43,221 bases of DNA from Candidatus Mediterraneibacter excrementigallinarum (GCA_019120075.1 DWVT01000163.1:1-43221), one strand, 5' to 3'; shown: positions 7,706-16,739, counted from the stretch's first letter. Made by a program: numbers and translations. Notes: generated by a model not told the origin, from the sequence alone.

Positions 7706-9247
7706 TCAGTATTTATATAATTTCACCATCATGCAGGACGGCATATCCCCGAAACGGAGCGACATTTTCTCATCTCCATTCATGACTCTGCCCGGTTTCC
7801 ATTCGCCGTTTTCGATCGTACCTTCCTCGATCTTCAGATAATCCACTGTGAGCGGCTCTCCTGTCTTCGGCATAAAGGTAAACTGAGAGTTCATTCCCAC
7901 AAGGAGGAATCTGTTCTTTTCCAGCGCGATCACAGTGCCTGCTGACAACGGTTTCGCGCTCTGCTTCGGAGAATAACCAACCAGAAGATCATAGTCGGAA
8001 AACCGGAGGAACGTACCAAAATCCGTCTCGGATTTCTTCACATAAGATTTCATCTGATCTGTACCCCTGTATTTCAGGAGAAGAGGTTTCATCTGATCGA
8101 TCAGTCCATAAGTCTTTTTCAGATATTCTTTGCTTCCTGTAATGTCAAATGCAGACGGATCGATATTCAGCGCGATCATCACTTCCATCGGCGGCTTGTC
8201 CACTGCTTCCGGCGGAAGTGCAAGTTCTTCAATGCCAAAGGGTGAATAGCCGATGGCGTTCTTTGCTGTAAATGCATACATGCAGTAAGAAGAGGTCATG
8301 GCATCCTTTCTCACTTCCGGAACAAAGAGCGGATTCCCGTCATATCCGTATCTGTCCAGAATCTCCGCCACATAGGGCACATAGATATCCGGAGCCAGGG
8401 TAAACAGGGACGGTGCTGTCTTTTTCCAGATCTTATGCATTTCTTTTACCGGACCTCCTGACGGATAAGATCCCGGATACCAGGGATACTGTTTCAGCCA
8501 AGCGTTTGCATAACAGGGCAGCGGATACTCTTTTCTTCCCGCCGAAGTGATCTTCTCCACCGCCGACGCAAAATAATATGCCATAAATGCTTCTCCGGCC
8601 TCCTCACCAAACACCTCTGTCCATGTGCCGTTCTTTCCGAAACATTCTGCCAGTTCTGCCGGGATCTGCTCCCCGAACGCTTTCTGCCCCTGCACGCTGT
8701 AATCCCTGTCTGTTCCCATCAGACCGATCTCGTTTTCCACCTGCATCATGATCACTGTGGACTCTTCCCCGTCTGTCTCTCGGATGTGTTTCATGATCGC
8801 GGCAAACGCTGCTGCATCCTTTTCTACGGCTGCCTCACACAGAGGTGAGATCGCGTTAATCTTCTTTCCGTCCGGCTTTTCCGCCCTGAAATAAATCTCT
8901 GTACTCTTTTTCATCCACCCCGGGACATACATGGACTCTGCATTCTTCCAAAGGCCAAACCAAAGGAAGACAAGATGCATTCCGTTTTCACGCGCCTGCC
9001 TGATCAGACCGTCCATCACCTCAAAATCATAATTTCCCTCTTCAGCCTCAATCTGTTCCCAGTAAAGAGGGGCGACGACGGTATTCATGTTCAGATCTCT
9101 CAAATTCGGCCATACTTCCCTCTCCATATAAGAAAGGCTGCTGGACGCAGAATTGTGTATCTCACCGCCAAGGATAAAAAAAGGTTCGTCGTCTACATAT
9201 AACGTCTGGATCCCGTTTACTTCTCTGATCTGTGGTATCTGCTTCAT
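7706..9247 (-). CDS. GH35-like beta-galactosidase family protein with DUF5597
   Basis: This 513-aa protein has a GH35/GH42-clan TIM barrel with ILGGEIHNS near residue 26 and TVVAPLYWEQIE at 56-67. The acid/base is probably E173 in QVENEIG and the nucleophile E311 in LFVPEVRKDA. The C-terminal DUF5597 domain is recognisable by its W-x-P-G-R-x-x-NGDE stretch. There is no signal peptide, so it acts in the cytoplasm. The ATG at 9247 is preferred because GAGGAG lies nine bases before it. Members release beta-galactosyl or related residues from oligosaccharides and glycosides. It is divergent from an AraC regulator with which it shares a compact promoter region. The exact sugar specificity cannot be read from the sequence. 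Confidence 0.75.
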   Translation of the reverse strand: MKQIPQIREVNGIQTLYVDDEPFFILGGEIHNSASSSLSYMEREVWPNLRDLNMNTVVAPLYWEQIEAEEGNYDFEVMDGLIRQARENGMHLVFLWFGLWKNAESMYVPGWMKKSTEIYFRAEKPDGKKINAISPLCEAAVEKDAAAFAAIMKHIRETDGEESTVIMMQVENEIGLMGTDRDYSVQGQKAFGEQIPAELAECFGKNGTWTEVFGEEAGEAFMAYYFASAVEKITSAGRKEYPLPCYANAWLKQYPWYPGSYPSGGPVKEMHKIWKKTAPSLFTLAPDIYVPYVAEILDRYGYDGNPLFVPEVRKDAMTSSYCMYAFTAKNAIGYSPFGIEELALPPEAVDKPPMEVMIALNIDPSAFDITGSKEYLKKTYGLIDQMKPLLLKYRGTDQMKSYVKKSETDFGTFLRFSDYDLLVGYSPKQSAKPLSAGTVIALEKNRFLLVGMNSQFTFMPKTGEPLTVDYLKIEEGTIENGEWKPGRVMNGDEKMSLRFGDMPSCMMVKLYKY

Positions 9248-9297
9248 AATCATCTTCTCCTCGTTTTTAATTTTCAGTCCGGACTTTTCTTATAAAT

Positions 9298-9327
9298 ATT
9301 ATAGTTCTTCTTGACCTTTCCCCTCAA
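9298..9327 (-). promoter_or_regulatory. Sigma-A type promoter for the GH35-like gene
   Basis: On the minus strand TTGAGG (plus positions 9322-9327) and TATAAT (9298-9303) are separated by 18 bases. They are about 50 bases upstream of the GH35-like start codon. Confidence 0.5.
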
Positions 9328-9339
9328 TCTTAATATTAT
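9311..9339 (+). promoter_or_regulatory. Sigma-A type promoter for the AraC gene
   Basis: TTGACC (9311-9316), a 17-base spacer and TATTAT (9334-9339) lead to the AraC start at 9405. The promoter overlaps the divergent one on the other strand. Confidence 0.55.
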
Positions 9340-9363
9340 AATATTTATATAAGAATATTAAGA
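9328..9363. promoter_or_regulatory. Palindromic operator candidate between GH35-like and AraC genes
   Basis: TCTTAATATT (9328-9337) and AATATTAAGA (9354-9363) form a perfect ten-base inverted repeat with a 16-base spacer. The left arm covers the -10 box of the AraC promoter and abuts the -35 box of the divergent promoter. This is well placed for control of both genes by the adjacent AraC protein. Confidence 0.45.
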
Positions 9364-9404
9364 TATCATGGCAGATTTATGACTGCCGGGAAGGAGAAAA
9401 ATAT

Positions 9405-10217
9405 ATGATCTTATCGCTGTCCGCTCCCATGGAGGATCTTCCCATAAATCTGCGTCTTCTTGGAATCAGCCATCGGCAGGAACCCATCAACCGTCCTGCC
9501 GGTCTCGCGCTGTATCAATGGTTTCTCTGCGTAAAAGGGAAAGGGGAATTCATCTCGGACCATCAGCGCTCTGTAGTATCAGAAGGGCAGGGGCTCCTCA
9601 TCTATCCGGATATTCCTCATATTTACCGCAGTCTGTCTGAAGACTGGACCGTTCACTTTGCCGGCTTTGACGGACCGGTCTGTTCCAGCCTGCTGCACAG
9701 TCTGTCCATGGTCTCCTCCGGTGTGTATCACATACCCCATCCGGACATTTTCAAGAATGCCATTGAACGCTTTTACCGTATTTACGTCTCCGGAGATTCT
9801 TCTTTTAAAGGTGAAAGCCTCTCTGTCGAGTGCTATCGTTTTCTTCTCGGGCTATCCCGGGATATCAAATATCTCAGCCCCTCGGAACTGGTTCCGGAAA
9901 ATGAAACTCTACGGATTGCTCTGGATTATCTTGAGAAAAACTTTTCCCACCCGGTCACTCTCACCGATCTTTCTGATATTACCGGATTGGCGAAGGAATA
10001 CCTGTGCTCCGTCTTTAAAAAAGAAATGGACCAGACGATCATGCATTATCTCCTCATGCTGAGGATCAGTCATGCAAAGATCTATCTGATCCAGTATCCT
10101 GATAAAAAAGTAACCGAAATCTCAAAAATGTGCGGTTTTGAAAGCCCCAGTTATTTCGGAAAGCTTTTCCGCCGTGAAGTCGGCATGACGCCGGAGCAAT
10201 ACAGAAAAGAGCATTGA
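9405..10217 (+). CDS. AraC family regulator with cupin sensor
   Basis: This 270-aa protein has an N-terminal AraC-type cupin (about residues 20-140, with a 'YPDIPHIY' metal- or ligand-pocket-like loop) and two C-terminal helix-turn-helix motifs (TLTDLSDITGLAKEYLCSVF and VTEISKMCGFESPSYFGKLF). It ends in the usual F-R-R-x-x-G-x-T-P-x-x-Y-R sequence. GGAAGGAG precedes the ATG. It is divergent from the GH35-like gene. Likely a sugar-responsive activator of that gene and perhaps of other units in the cluster; the ligand is unknown. Confidence 0.85.
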   Translation: MILSLSAPMEDLPINLRLLGISHRQEPINRPAGLALYQWFLCVKGKGEFISDHQRSVVSEGQGLLIYPDIPHIYRSLSEDWTVHFAGFDGPVCSSLLHSLSMVSSGVYHIPHPDIFKNAIERFYRIYVSGDSSFKGESLSVECYRFLLGLSRDIKYLSPSELVPENETLRIALDYLEKNFSHPVTLTDLSDITGLAKEYLCSVFKKEMDQTIMHYLLMLRISHAKIYLIQYPDKKVTEISKMCGFESPSYFGKLFRREVGMTPEQYRKEH

Positions 10218-10238
10218 TCTGCACTGATCTTGCGGAAA

Positions 10239-12617
10239 TCACTCACAATCACGGCGGATACGATACAGCTGAATCTCGTTTGCCTGCAGTGATGTGTTGA
10301 CCGTCATCGTGCCTGTTTTCACTTGATAATCGTCATATTCCAGCTGGGGCACACACACGGAATTCAGGTATCGTATTTCCTCCCTGTCAAGATTTTTCTT
10401 ATATCCCAGTTTCTTCCACGCATCCAGCAGGCTTCCCTGTTCCGGCCCCAGGCTGCTTTTCTTGATTATATATTTTCCCTTTTCCATATTTTTCAAAATA
10501 AGCTGGATATCGATCCGTTCTTTTTCGAACAGCCGGTCCACTTTTTCCGGACCGATATCTTCTTTCTGCTCCTGATAGAAGATCGTATCCATCCTGCAGC
10601 AGTTAAAGATAATAAGATACAGATCATTTCTTTCGTCACATGTAATAAAATAATTTTCTCCACGCGCAATAAGAAATTTCCCCATCTTCTGCAAAAACTG
10701 AAGTGCATAAAAGGCAGGTTTTCTGATCCCGTCTCTGGTGATCAGGCCATATCCCCCGAAGATTGATCCCGAAGAATCATAGAAGTCGCACAGGAGATCC
10801 GTACTTCCAAAACAAGACATCATTCCCACTTTTCCAAGACAGGAAACCGTGTTTTTGATCAAGGCAGCCGCTCTGTAACAGCTTTCATTCAGAAAATTCC
10901 TGCAGGACAGCGAGATGTCCCACCGTGTTACAAACAGGGGGATGTCAGCATATTCATCCACAATTTTGCGTGCTTTCGAGACTTTCTCGCATATATAATC
11001 CGGATTTCCTGTGACAAACAGGTTCTTTTCTTTTTTATCATCAGCCAGAAGCTCGTATGGATAGATCCAGATTGACAGAAAGTCCGGCAGTCTTTTTCTT
11101 TTTTTCCACCCTGACAGGAACTCCCTCAAAATGCTCAGATCATCATAAATGAAAATGGCTCCCCCGCCGACCCGTGCTCCAGGGATCATATCTTTGATCG
11201 TATGTCTCACCGATTCATACAGTTCAAAAAACTTTTTCCCTCCATGCAGAAACAGCCGGTCATCCTTTGAAATTTCAAATTCCCATCTTTCCGTCTCCTC
11301 TTTTCCGTATCTTTCTGTACAATGTCTCACGAATTCACCGATCATTGCCTGGTATCCGGCGGGGTCTTCATAACCGCTTTCCTTTTCTCTGTACAGGATC
11401 GTTCCGCCTGCTCCGTAAAGTTCCTTTGGATGAAACCCCAGATCGATAAAAGGGATCATCTGGTTTGAGACGAGGAAATCCATGACCTGATCTATCCTGC
11501 TGAAGTTATAGTTTTCCTTTTTTTCAACACTGATCAGCATCTCTTCCGAAAACAGTCCCCAGATATGGACATTCTTTATTCCCAACTCCTGCTTCATCAG
11601 GAGAATCTGCTTCTGTACATCCGCCCGAAGAATTTCCTCTGCGCTGCCTAGATTCCAGAGCCGATTCCATATCTTTACATATTCTTCTTTATCCGAAACA
11701 TCAATCCTGCACTGTATTCTGCTTTCAAAGTCACCAATCCCGACATTTTCATGGTTGTCAGAAAGATAATCTTTCAGAAGAGTGATTTCGCTGTGTTCCG
11801 GTCTTGGCTCCTCGGATTTCTTCTTTACATTCTGTTTTCTGTATTCGGAAGGCGTCACAGAAAACGCCTCTTTGAAAACCCGGTTGAATGAAGCCAGATT
11901 TGAGAATCCGTTGTCAAAAGCGATCCTCGTGACAGAATGATCTGTCAGAAGAAGGTCATCGATCGTGTGAGAAAGCTTCACTGAATTCAGGTATTCCACA
12001 AATCCCGTATGCAGATTTTTCTTAATATATTTTGAGAGATATGGCACAGATAAATGAAATCTTTCTGCCAGATCTCCGAGACCGATCTGCCGGTTATAAT
12101 GACTGTGGATAAATTCCACAATCTTTCTCGTCCGGTCCTCGGAATCATTTTCTTCATTCTTCTCCTGAAAATTCCAAACAGCATAATTCTTCAAAAGCAC
12201 GGCGACAAGCTCACAAAAATACTGTTGTTCCCTGACCTTCTCCTGCCAGCGCTGATATGTATGTACAGAAAGAATCCTTCTCAGAAGACTTCTGAGCTGC
12301 TCATAGTCATATTCCGGCGGCCGGGAGGAATCCAGATGAAACTCAACGGCCGGGGTTGCCGTGATAAGGCTTATGTAGGACGAACTGATATAGAATACCG
12401 CTGCAAAGCTGTCTTCTCCAAGGTTGAAGCTGTGCTTCTGCCTTTCATTGACCAGTTTTATTCCATTTACCGGGAGCAGACTTTTCTCATTGCCGGATAT
12501 GATCTCAATTTTCCCTTTCAGGCAGAAAAAAAGTTTTGCGTCTGCGTGGGTGAGTTCCCCGATCGATGACCGCGTCAGGATCTCTATCCTTACGATCTCA
12601 TTTCCATATTCCATCAT
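10239..12617 (-). CDS. AraC regulator fused to a GH39-type domain lacking catalytic Glu
   Basis: This 792-aa protein has a cupin-like N-terminus (1-140), an AraC double helix-turn-helix (about 165-265, ending FKEAFSVTPSEYRK) and a long C-terminal GH39 (beta-xylosidase-like) barrel (about 280-792). Where GH39 enzymes carry the acid/base in W-x-F-E-V-W-N-E-P, this protein reads WEFEISKDDR. Where the nucleophile lies in V-T-E, it reads VTRWDIS, so both catalytic Glu are replaced. The barrel is therefore probably a sugar-sensing domain of a transcription regulator, not an enzyme. It lies 50 bases after the small C-deglycosidase subunit gene and converges with the AraC gene. A paralogue sits at 32362-34755. 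Confidence 0.8.
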   Translation of the reverse strand: MMEYGNEIVRIEILTRSSIGELTHADAKLFFCLKGKIEIISGNEKSLLPVNGIKLVNERQKHSFNLGEDSFAAVFYISSSYISLITATPAVEFHLDSSRPPEYDYEQLRSLLRRILSVHTYQRWQEKVREQQYFCELVAVLLKNYAVWNFQEKNEENDSEDRTRKIVEFIHSHYNRQIGLGDLAERFHLSVPYLSKYIKKNLHTGFVEYLNSVKLSHTIDDLLLTDHSVTRIAFDNGFSNLASFNRVFKEAFSVTPSEYRKQNVKKKSEEPRPEHSEITLLKDYLSDNHENVGIGDFESRIQCRIDVSDKEEYVKIWNRLWNLGSAEEILRADVQKQILLMKQELGIKNVHIWGLFSEEMLISVEKKENYNFSRIDQVMDFLVSNQMIPFIDLGFHPKELYGAGGTILYREKESGYEDPAGYQAMIGEFVRHCTERYGKEETERWEFEISKDDRLFLHGGKKFFELYESVRHTIKDMIPGARVGGGAIFIYDDLSILREFLSGWKKRKRLPDFLSIWIYPYELLADDKKEKNLFVTGNPDYICEKVSKARKIVDEYADIPLFVTRWDISLSCRNFLNESCYRAAALIKNTVSCLGKVGMMSCFGSTDLLCDFYDSSGSIFGGYGLITRDGIRKPAFYALQFLQKMGKFLIARGENYFITCDERNDLYLIIFNCCRMDTIFYQEQKEDIGPEKVDRLFEKERIDIQLILKNMEKGKYIIKKSSLGPEQGSLLDAWKKLGYKKNLDREEIRYLNSVCVPQLEYDDYQVKTGTMTVNTSLQANEIQLYRIRRDCE

Positions 12618-12667
12618 TTTTTCCTCCGTTTCTCCGGATCATTATAACACGGCGAAAGGATATTCAG

Positions 12668-13099
12668 TTATACAATGATCATGTTTTCTCTTGTGTAAGT
12701 TCCGCCGTTAAATGATCTGTCATCTCCGTCTTCATCAAAAATATCCATAAAGGGAGGCATATAGGAACAGCTTGCGGCAAATCTCACTGAAACCGTATGA
12801 GCCCCCTGCTCCAGTCCTCCCTCCTTCGGGATCTTCAGCGCCGCAGTATCTGTGATTCTCCAGAAATCGCTGCCTGCTTCTGCAAGTTCATCGACAGTAT
12901 AATCTTTTCCGTTGATCTCCCATATCACACATTCCTTTGGGTATGTCACCCCGTCAACTACCACCTTGCCCGGTCTGAGCTGGCTTAACCATACACCCCT
13001 GTAATAGTCGGACCTGATGCAGATCTGAAATCCTGTGATCTTTCCATTTTCCTCTATATTGTGAAATCCTCTGTACTGAATTACGTTTGATTCTAACAT
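12668..13099 (-). CDS. C-glycoside deglycosidase small subunit-like (DUF6379), second copy
   Basis: This 143-aa beta-rich protein belongs to the DUF6379 family, the beta (DgpB) subunit of bacterial C-deglycosylating enzymes. Shared features with the copy at 20931-21323 are an N-terminal N-x-x-GKxxGFQ strand, a YYRGxxxS motif, VVDG, and a C-terminal basic-aromatic strand (HTVSVRFAAS.YMPPF). It starts 17 bases after its TIM-barrel partner with an AGGAGG site. In DgpB-DgpC the small subunit completes the active complex. It is longer than the other copy by an insert near the C-terminus (DEDGDDRSF), so substrate choice may differ. Confidence 0.8.
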   Translation of the reverse strand: MLESNVIQYRGFHNIEENGKITGFQICIRSDYYRGVWLSQLRPGKVVVDGVTYPKECVIWEINGKDYTVDELAEAGSDFWRITDTAALKIPKEGGLEQGAHTVSVRFAASCSYMPPFMDIFDEDGDDRSFNGGTYTRENMIIV

Positions 13100-13116
13100 T
13101 TCAATCCTCCTGCTGT

Positions 13117-13980
13117 TTAATATCCTAACATCCGCTTTAACATGACATGGTGTTTTCTCAACTCATGAGAGACATACCCCGGAACATCCTTCTTCTCCCC
13201 TTCATACTCACTAAGAAGGTATCCTTCCCATCCCTGCTCCTTCAGAATCTGTATAATTTCTCCGTAGGGAATTGTCAGCTCGTTAAACTCGTCGTCCATT
13301 TTATTGAATTTGGCATGAATACACTTCACATAGGGAAGAAGTGGAATGATCTCCTCCGGCTGGGAGTGTTTGCAGTCAGGATTGTATACAACAACACCCG
13401 GAACATCGAAGCGGTTCTGAAACACACTTAAATCAATGTTTAGTCCAAAGTTTTTTGTTCCCGTCTCTTCAATAAAATCCACATAATCAGAAACAAATTT
13501 GTCTGCAAGAACTGTAGTAAGGTGGATCTCCGGACACATCACCACATCATACTCCTCCGTCTCTGGCAGCACGCTTTTAATGATCTCCCGCCAGTTCTCC
13601 ACCGGCGCCAGTTCCCCGTTGATCACGCCGAGTTTCGTCCTGAGGATATGAAAACCGAGTTTGTTTGCGATCTTAAAGTCATTGATCAGTTTCTCTCTCG
13701 CCTCAGCCATGCTGATACTGCGGTTCTTATAAAGCCTTGTGTCAACCCAGTGTCCATACTCCGCAGGCTCAACATTGTATTTCTGGCAGAGCCTGTTCCA
13801 CTCAGCAAGATATTCCTCACTGAGTTCCGGATAACTGTCGATATGAGAATTCGCCAGGATCTCAATCCCGGTCGCTCCCATATCATACATATCCTTGAAG
13901 CAGTCTTCCAGGTTCATTGTTCTCCCATACTCTCCGGAATAGCTGTATATTGCCACTCCCCGTTTGATTTTCTTCTCCAT
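13117..13980 (-). CDS. C-glycoside deglycosidase TIM-barrel subunit-like (DgpC type), second copy
   Basis: This 287-aa protein is a xylose isomerase-like TIM barrel (AP endonuclease 2 fold). Putative metal and catalytic residues are E151 and H153 (PEIHL), D183 (NIDLSVF), H222 (IHAKF) and E258 (SEYEG). It shares LYKNR near residue 83 and the ExH and EYEG motifs with the DgpC-like protein at 21337. DgpC proteins, with DgpB, eliminate the aglycone from a 3-oxo C-glycoside. The pairing with a DUF6379 gene supports this over a generic sugar-phosphate isomerase role. It is about 50 residues shorter than the first copy. AGGAGG precedes the ATG. Confidence 0.8.
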   Translation of the reverse strand: MEKKIKRGVAIYSYSGEYGRTMNLEDCFKDMYDMGATGIEILANSHIDSYPELSEEYLAEWNRLCQKYNVEPAEYGHWVDTRLYKNRSISMAEAREKLINDFKIANKLGFHILRTKLGVINGELAPVENWREIIKSVLPETEEYDVVMCPEIHLTTVLADKFVSDYVDFIEETGTKNFGLNIDLSVFQNRFDVPGVVVYNPDCKHSQPEEIIPLLPYVKCIHAKFNKMDDEFNELTIPYGEIIQILKEQGWEGYLLSEYEGEKKDVPGYVSHELRKHHVMLKRMLGY

Positions 13981-14111
13981 TTTGACCTCCTGTGTTTTCT
14001 GTTTTCTGATTACTATTTTAGAAAAATGAGGAATATTTTTCTCCCTGACTTTTTAACATGATTTCTGTCAATAATTAATTTGGCAGGTAAATATATGGTT
14101 CAAGGATAAAA

Positions 14112-14170
14112 ATGTAGTATGCTTTTTTAATCTGCATACATGAAATCAGGCTGTCGTCATCACGGCAGCC
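14112..14170 (-). terminator. Tandem hairpins after the apiosidase-like gene
   Basis: Nine base pairs (one wobble) with a four-base loop form at 14149-14170 (GGCTGTCGT/ACGGCAGCC). Further along the minus strand GTATGC/GCATAC (14117-14139) is followed by TACATTTTT. Together they probably end the long leftward transcript before the second C-deglycosidase pair. Confidence 0.45.
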
Positions 14171-14181
14171 CTGCATTCATT

Positions 14182-15651
14182 TTATTCCCATCCTGGAAAT
14201 ACTTTCTTTATTTCTGTTCTTGTATCATCAAATTCCTCACGGACATCAGAAAGGAGCCGTCCCGGGCGTCCATATCCACATTCTTTATCGTCAATAACCA
14301 GGACCCAGTCATTTCGTTTTCCTTCATTCGGAGAAGTAAATACCTCCCATGTTCCCGTATTTTGGATTTCCTTTTTCTCTGTGCACTCTCCATTTTGGGG
14401 ATCAAGCCACCAGACACAAAGTGTACTTCCGTTCATTCTGGATAAATCCACTGTTTCCGTTCCACCGGAGGAAAGATAGATCATGGCAAATCTTCCCTTC
14501 CTGTCAACACACGCCTGCCTGTGATCGTCAAGGCATCCTTCTCCACAGGAACTACTGTGACTGATCATCTCCTGACATGGCACTGCATCGGGAAATGGTC
14601 TCGATCTGAGCAGATCAGTCAGTACTCTCATCTGCCATGCGCCAGGACGATCAAGTGCCTCAAACCAGGAATACGGGCGTCCCTCATCCCTCTCTTTTTC
14701 TGAGATCATGCACCAGACACTAGAATGCCCATAGGTATGGCCAAATGATCCTGCAAACAGCGACCAGTAGGCACGTTTCCTGACAATCCAGTCATCGTGG
14801 AACGGGAACAGTTTCGGCCAACCTGAAGGCATCTCTTCGTATGCAGGCTCTCCGTCAAAGATCGGCATAGGCTTCTCTCTTTCATATTCTTTCTTTACCT
14901 GGAGATAATTCTGAGTTTTTTCTCCGTGTCCTGACTGCAGCATGATAAAATCGATCCATACATCCGCATCATCCCAGTATGACATGGTAGAATACGCTCC
15001 TGTTTCCCCCTCGAAACAGGTATGGTAAGTCATCAATGCTTTACTCCAGTCCGGATCCGGGACATTCCATCTAAGATCTTTTCCTGTCATGCCATGACCG
15101 ATTCCTTCTGCCATTCTTCTCCAGACGTCTTTGTAATTGATTCCTCTGTGAATCGGCTGTCGGTCTCCTCCCAGACACCAGATGATATTGTCCCTGTCTC
15201 TATACCTTCTGCCGATCCAGTCTCCATACTCATAGGCGTTTTCCACAGTCACTGTCTTGTCATAGGTTCCTCCGCCCCAGTCTTCTCCAACTACAAGCTG
15301 GCCCCATGCAGGAAGCAGCATCACGTAAAGTCCTTTCTGATCGGCAGTATCAATAATCCAGTCAAGATATTCAAAATAGCGTTCATTCCTCTTTGAAAGG
15401 TCATAATCCAAAAGCGCAGGCTCCCCACAGGGATTACGCATTTCATGATCCATCTCCGGATCAAGGGCAACAATTTGAAATACGGTAAATCCCTGCTGTA
15501 TCCTTTTATCCATAAAATATAGAACATCATCCCACTTCAGTTTCATGGGCATGGTCCAGTCCGTATCTGCCATCCACAGAAAGGTTTTTCCACTGACAGT
15601 TTCAAGATGGCGGCCATCCTTTGATATTTTTAATCTCTCAAGATTTCCCAT
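14182..15651 (-). CDS. DUF4038 / GH140 apiosidase-like glycoside hydrolase
   Basis: This 489-aa protein has a DUF4038 TIM barrel from residue 10, with the opening FLWMADTDW and the barrel segment QGFTVFQIVAL. Candidate catalytic residues are D163 (CLGGDRQP) and E268 (FDGEPAYE), which match the Asp/Glu pair of GH140 apiosidases. A small C-terminal collagen-binding-like beta domain follows from about 380. It is cytoplasmic. It starts within five bases of the end of the esterase gene. Known members release apiose or related pentoses; apiosyl groups occur on flavonoid glycosides such as apiin. Specificity here is an inference from family and context. Confidence 0.75.
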   Translation of the reverse strand: MGNLERLKISKDGRHLETVSGKTFLWMADTDWTMPMKLKWDDVLYFMDKRIQQGFTVFQIVALDPEMDHEMRNPCGEPALLDYDLSKRNERYFEYLDWIIDTADQKGLYVMLLPAWGQLVVGEDWGGGTYDKTVTVENAYEYGDWIGRRYRDRDNIIWCLGGDRQPIHRGINYKDVWRRMAEGIGHGMTGKDLRWNVPDPDWSKALMTYHTCFEGETGAYSTMSYWDDADVWIDFIMLQSGHGEKTQNYLQVKKEYEREKPMPIFDGEPAYEEMPSGWPKLFPFHDDWIVRKRAYWSLFAGSFGHTYGHSSVWCMISEKERDEGRPYSWFEALDRPGAWQMRVLTDLLRSRPFPDAVPCQEMISHSSSCGEGCLDDHRQACVDRKGRFAMIYLSSGGTETVDLSRMNGSTLCVWWLDPQNGECTEKKEIQNTGTWEVFTSPNEGKRNDWVLVIDDKECGYGRPGRLLSDVREEFDDTRTEIKKVFPGWE

Positions 15652-15656
15652 TTTCT

Positions 15657-16739
15657 TTAATCCTCCATAAACCTGATCATCTCATCAAACCATCCCTCCG
15701 CGGATGTTCCCAGGGCCAGACCGCACCCGTGTCCTCCTGTGGGGTAGATCTTCACAGCATATGGAATTTTCTGGCGTGCCAATGCTTCTCCCATCCGTTT
15801 CGTGTTGCTTACCGAGACCAGCTGATCATCCTCGCAGGCCCACACAAAGGTTTTCGAAAAATCTTTTGATATATGTTTCTCCACAGACAATTTGCCCCTG
15901 AGTTTTTCGTCTCCTCCGGTAAGCGCCTGAAAACTTCCTTCATGCGCTTCTTTTTCAAAACTGATTACCGGGTAATTTAGGCAAAGTCTGTCAGGACGGA
16001 TTGATATTCCCCAGTATTTCTCAGCCAGATGTGGAACTGATCTTTCAAGATCACTCAACAGTGCTTCCTCCGTCTCAGCATACAGAGCGGTCATTGAAGC
16101 ACAAAGATGTCCTCCTGCCGAGGATCCCATCAGCATCAGGCGGTCCGGGGCAATATGATAACGCTCTGCATTTGCACGCACATACTTTATGGCAAGCGCA
16201 AGATCCTTCTGTGGCTCAGGATAGTGAACCGGACTGACCCTGTATCGGAGTATAAAGGGGAAATATCCTGACGCCTCAAATTTCTCCGCCATGGATATTC
16301 CTTCCCCTATAAAGGATAGGGTCTCATATCCTCCGCCGGGGCAGATAATAACGGCCGGTCTCTTTTCTTGCATTTCTATTTTATCGTAGTTCTTCTCTTT
16401 ATGTAATGTCAGAAGGAACACGGATTTCTTTCCATTTTCCATCGGATCTGGAACAAACTCTCCCTGCTCTTCTTCCCAGAGCGGAATAATCCCGTATTTT
16501 TTCTGTGCGACCATATCTTCGGCAAAATTCGCTGTTCTGGCAACGTCTTCAGCCGGATATGGGAGTCCCCAGGGCATGATGAACTGTTCCTTTATTTCCG
16601 CAAGAGAACAGTTTCTCAGTTTGTCCGGGACAAGATCAATAAACTCCAGGGGCATCCCCAGATTAAAATAAGCTTTTGTCCTCACATCGGATAAACTGTC
16701 CAAAATTTCATTTAATGTATTATTTGTGGTAAACGACAT
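15657..16739 (-). CDS. Alpha/beta hydrolase, acetylxylan esterase-like
   Basis: This 360-aa protein has an N-terminal extension of about 110 residues before the alpha/beta hydrolase core. The core shows an oxyanion loop (CPGGGYE), a nucleophile elbow (GSSAGG), and a C-terminal Asp/His segment (ACEDDQLV; GGHGCGL). The fold is that of BD-FAE/Axe7A-type carbohydrate esterases. The start at 16739 is chosen because AAAAAGGATGTGAG precedes it; an ATG at 16790 has no such site. It sits between the ROK kinase and the apiosidase-like gene, so it may remove acetyl, malonyl or other acyl groups from plant glycosides. No signal peptide. Confidence 0.75.
   Translation of the reverse strand: MSFTTNNTLNEILDSLSDVRTKAYFNLGMPLEFIDLVPDKLRNCSLAEIKEQFIMPWGLPYPAEDVARTANFAEDMVAQKKYGIIPLWEEEQGEFVPDPMENGKKSVFLLTLHKEKNYDKIEMQEKRPAVIICPGGGYETLSFIGEGISMAEKFEASGYFPFILRYRVSPVHYPEPQKDLALAIKYVRANAERYHIAPDRLMLMGSSAGGHLCASMTALYAETEEALLSDLERSVPHLAEKYWGISIRPDRLCLNYPVISFEKEAHEGSFQALTGGDEKLRGKLSVEKHISKDFSKTFVWACEDDQLVSVSNTKRMGEALARQKIPYAVKIYPTGGHGCGLALGTSAEGWFDEMIRFMED

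Noticed and set aside
10239-12617. Calling the large AraC-GH39 protein a beta-xylosidase
   Set aside because: Both expected catalytic Glu positions carry other residues, so an enzymatic call would be misleading; described as a likely sensor.
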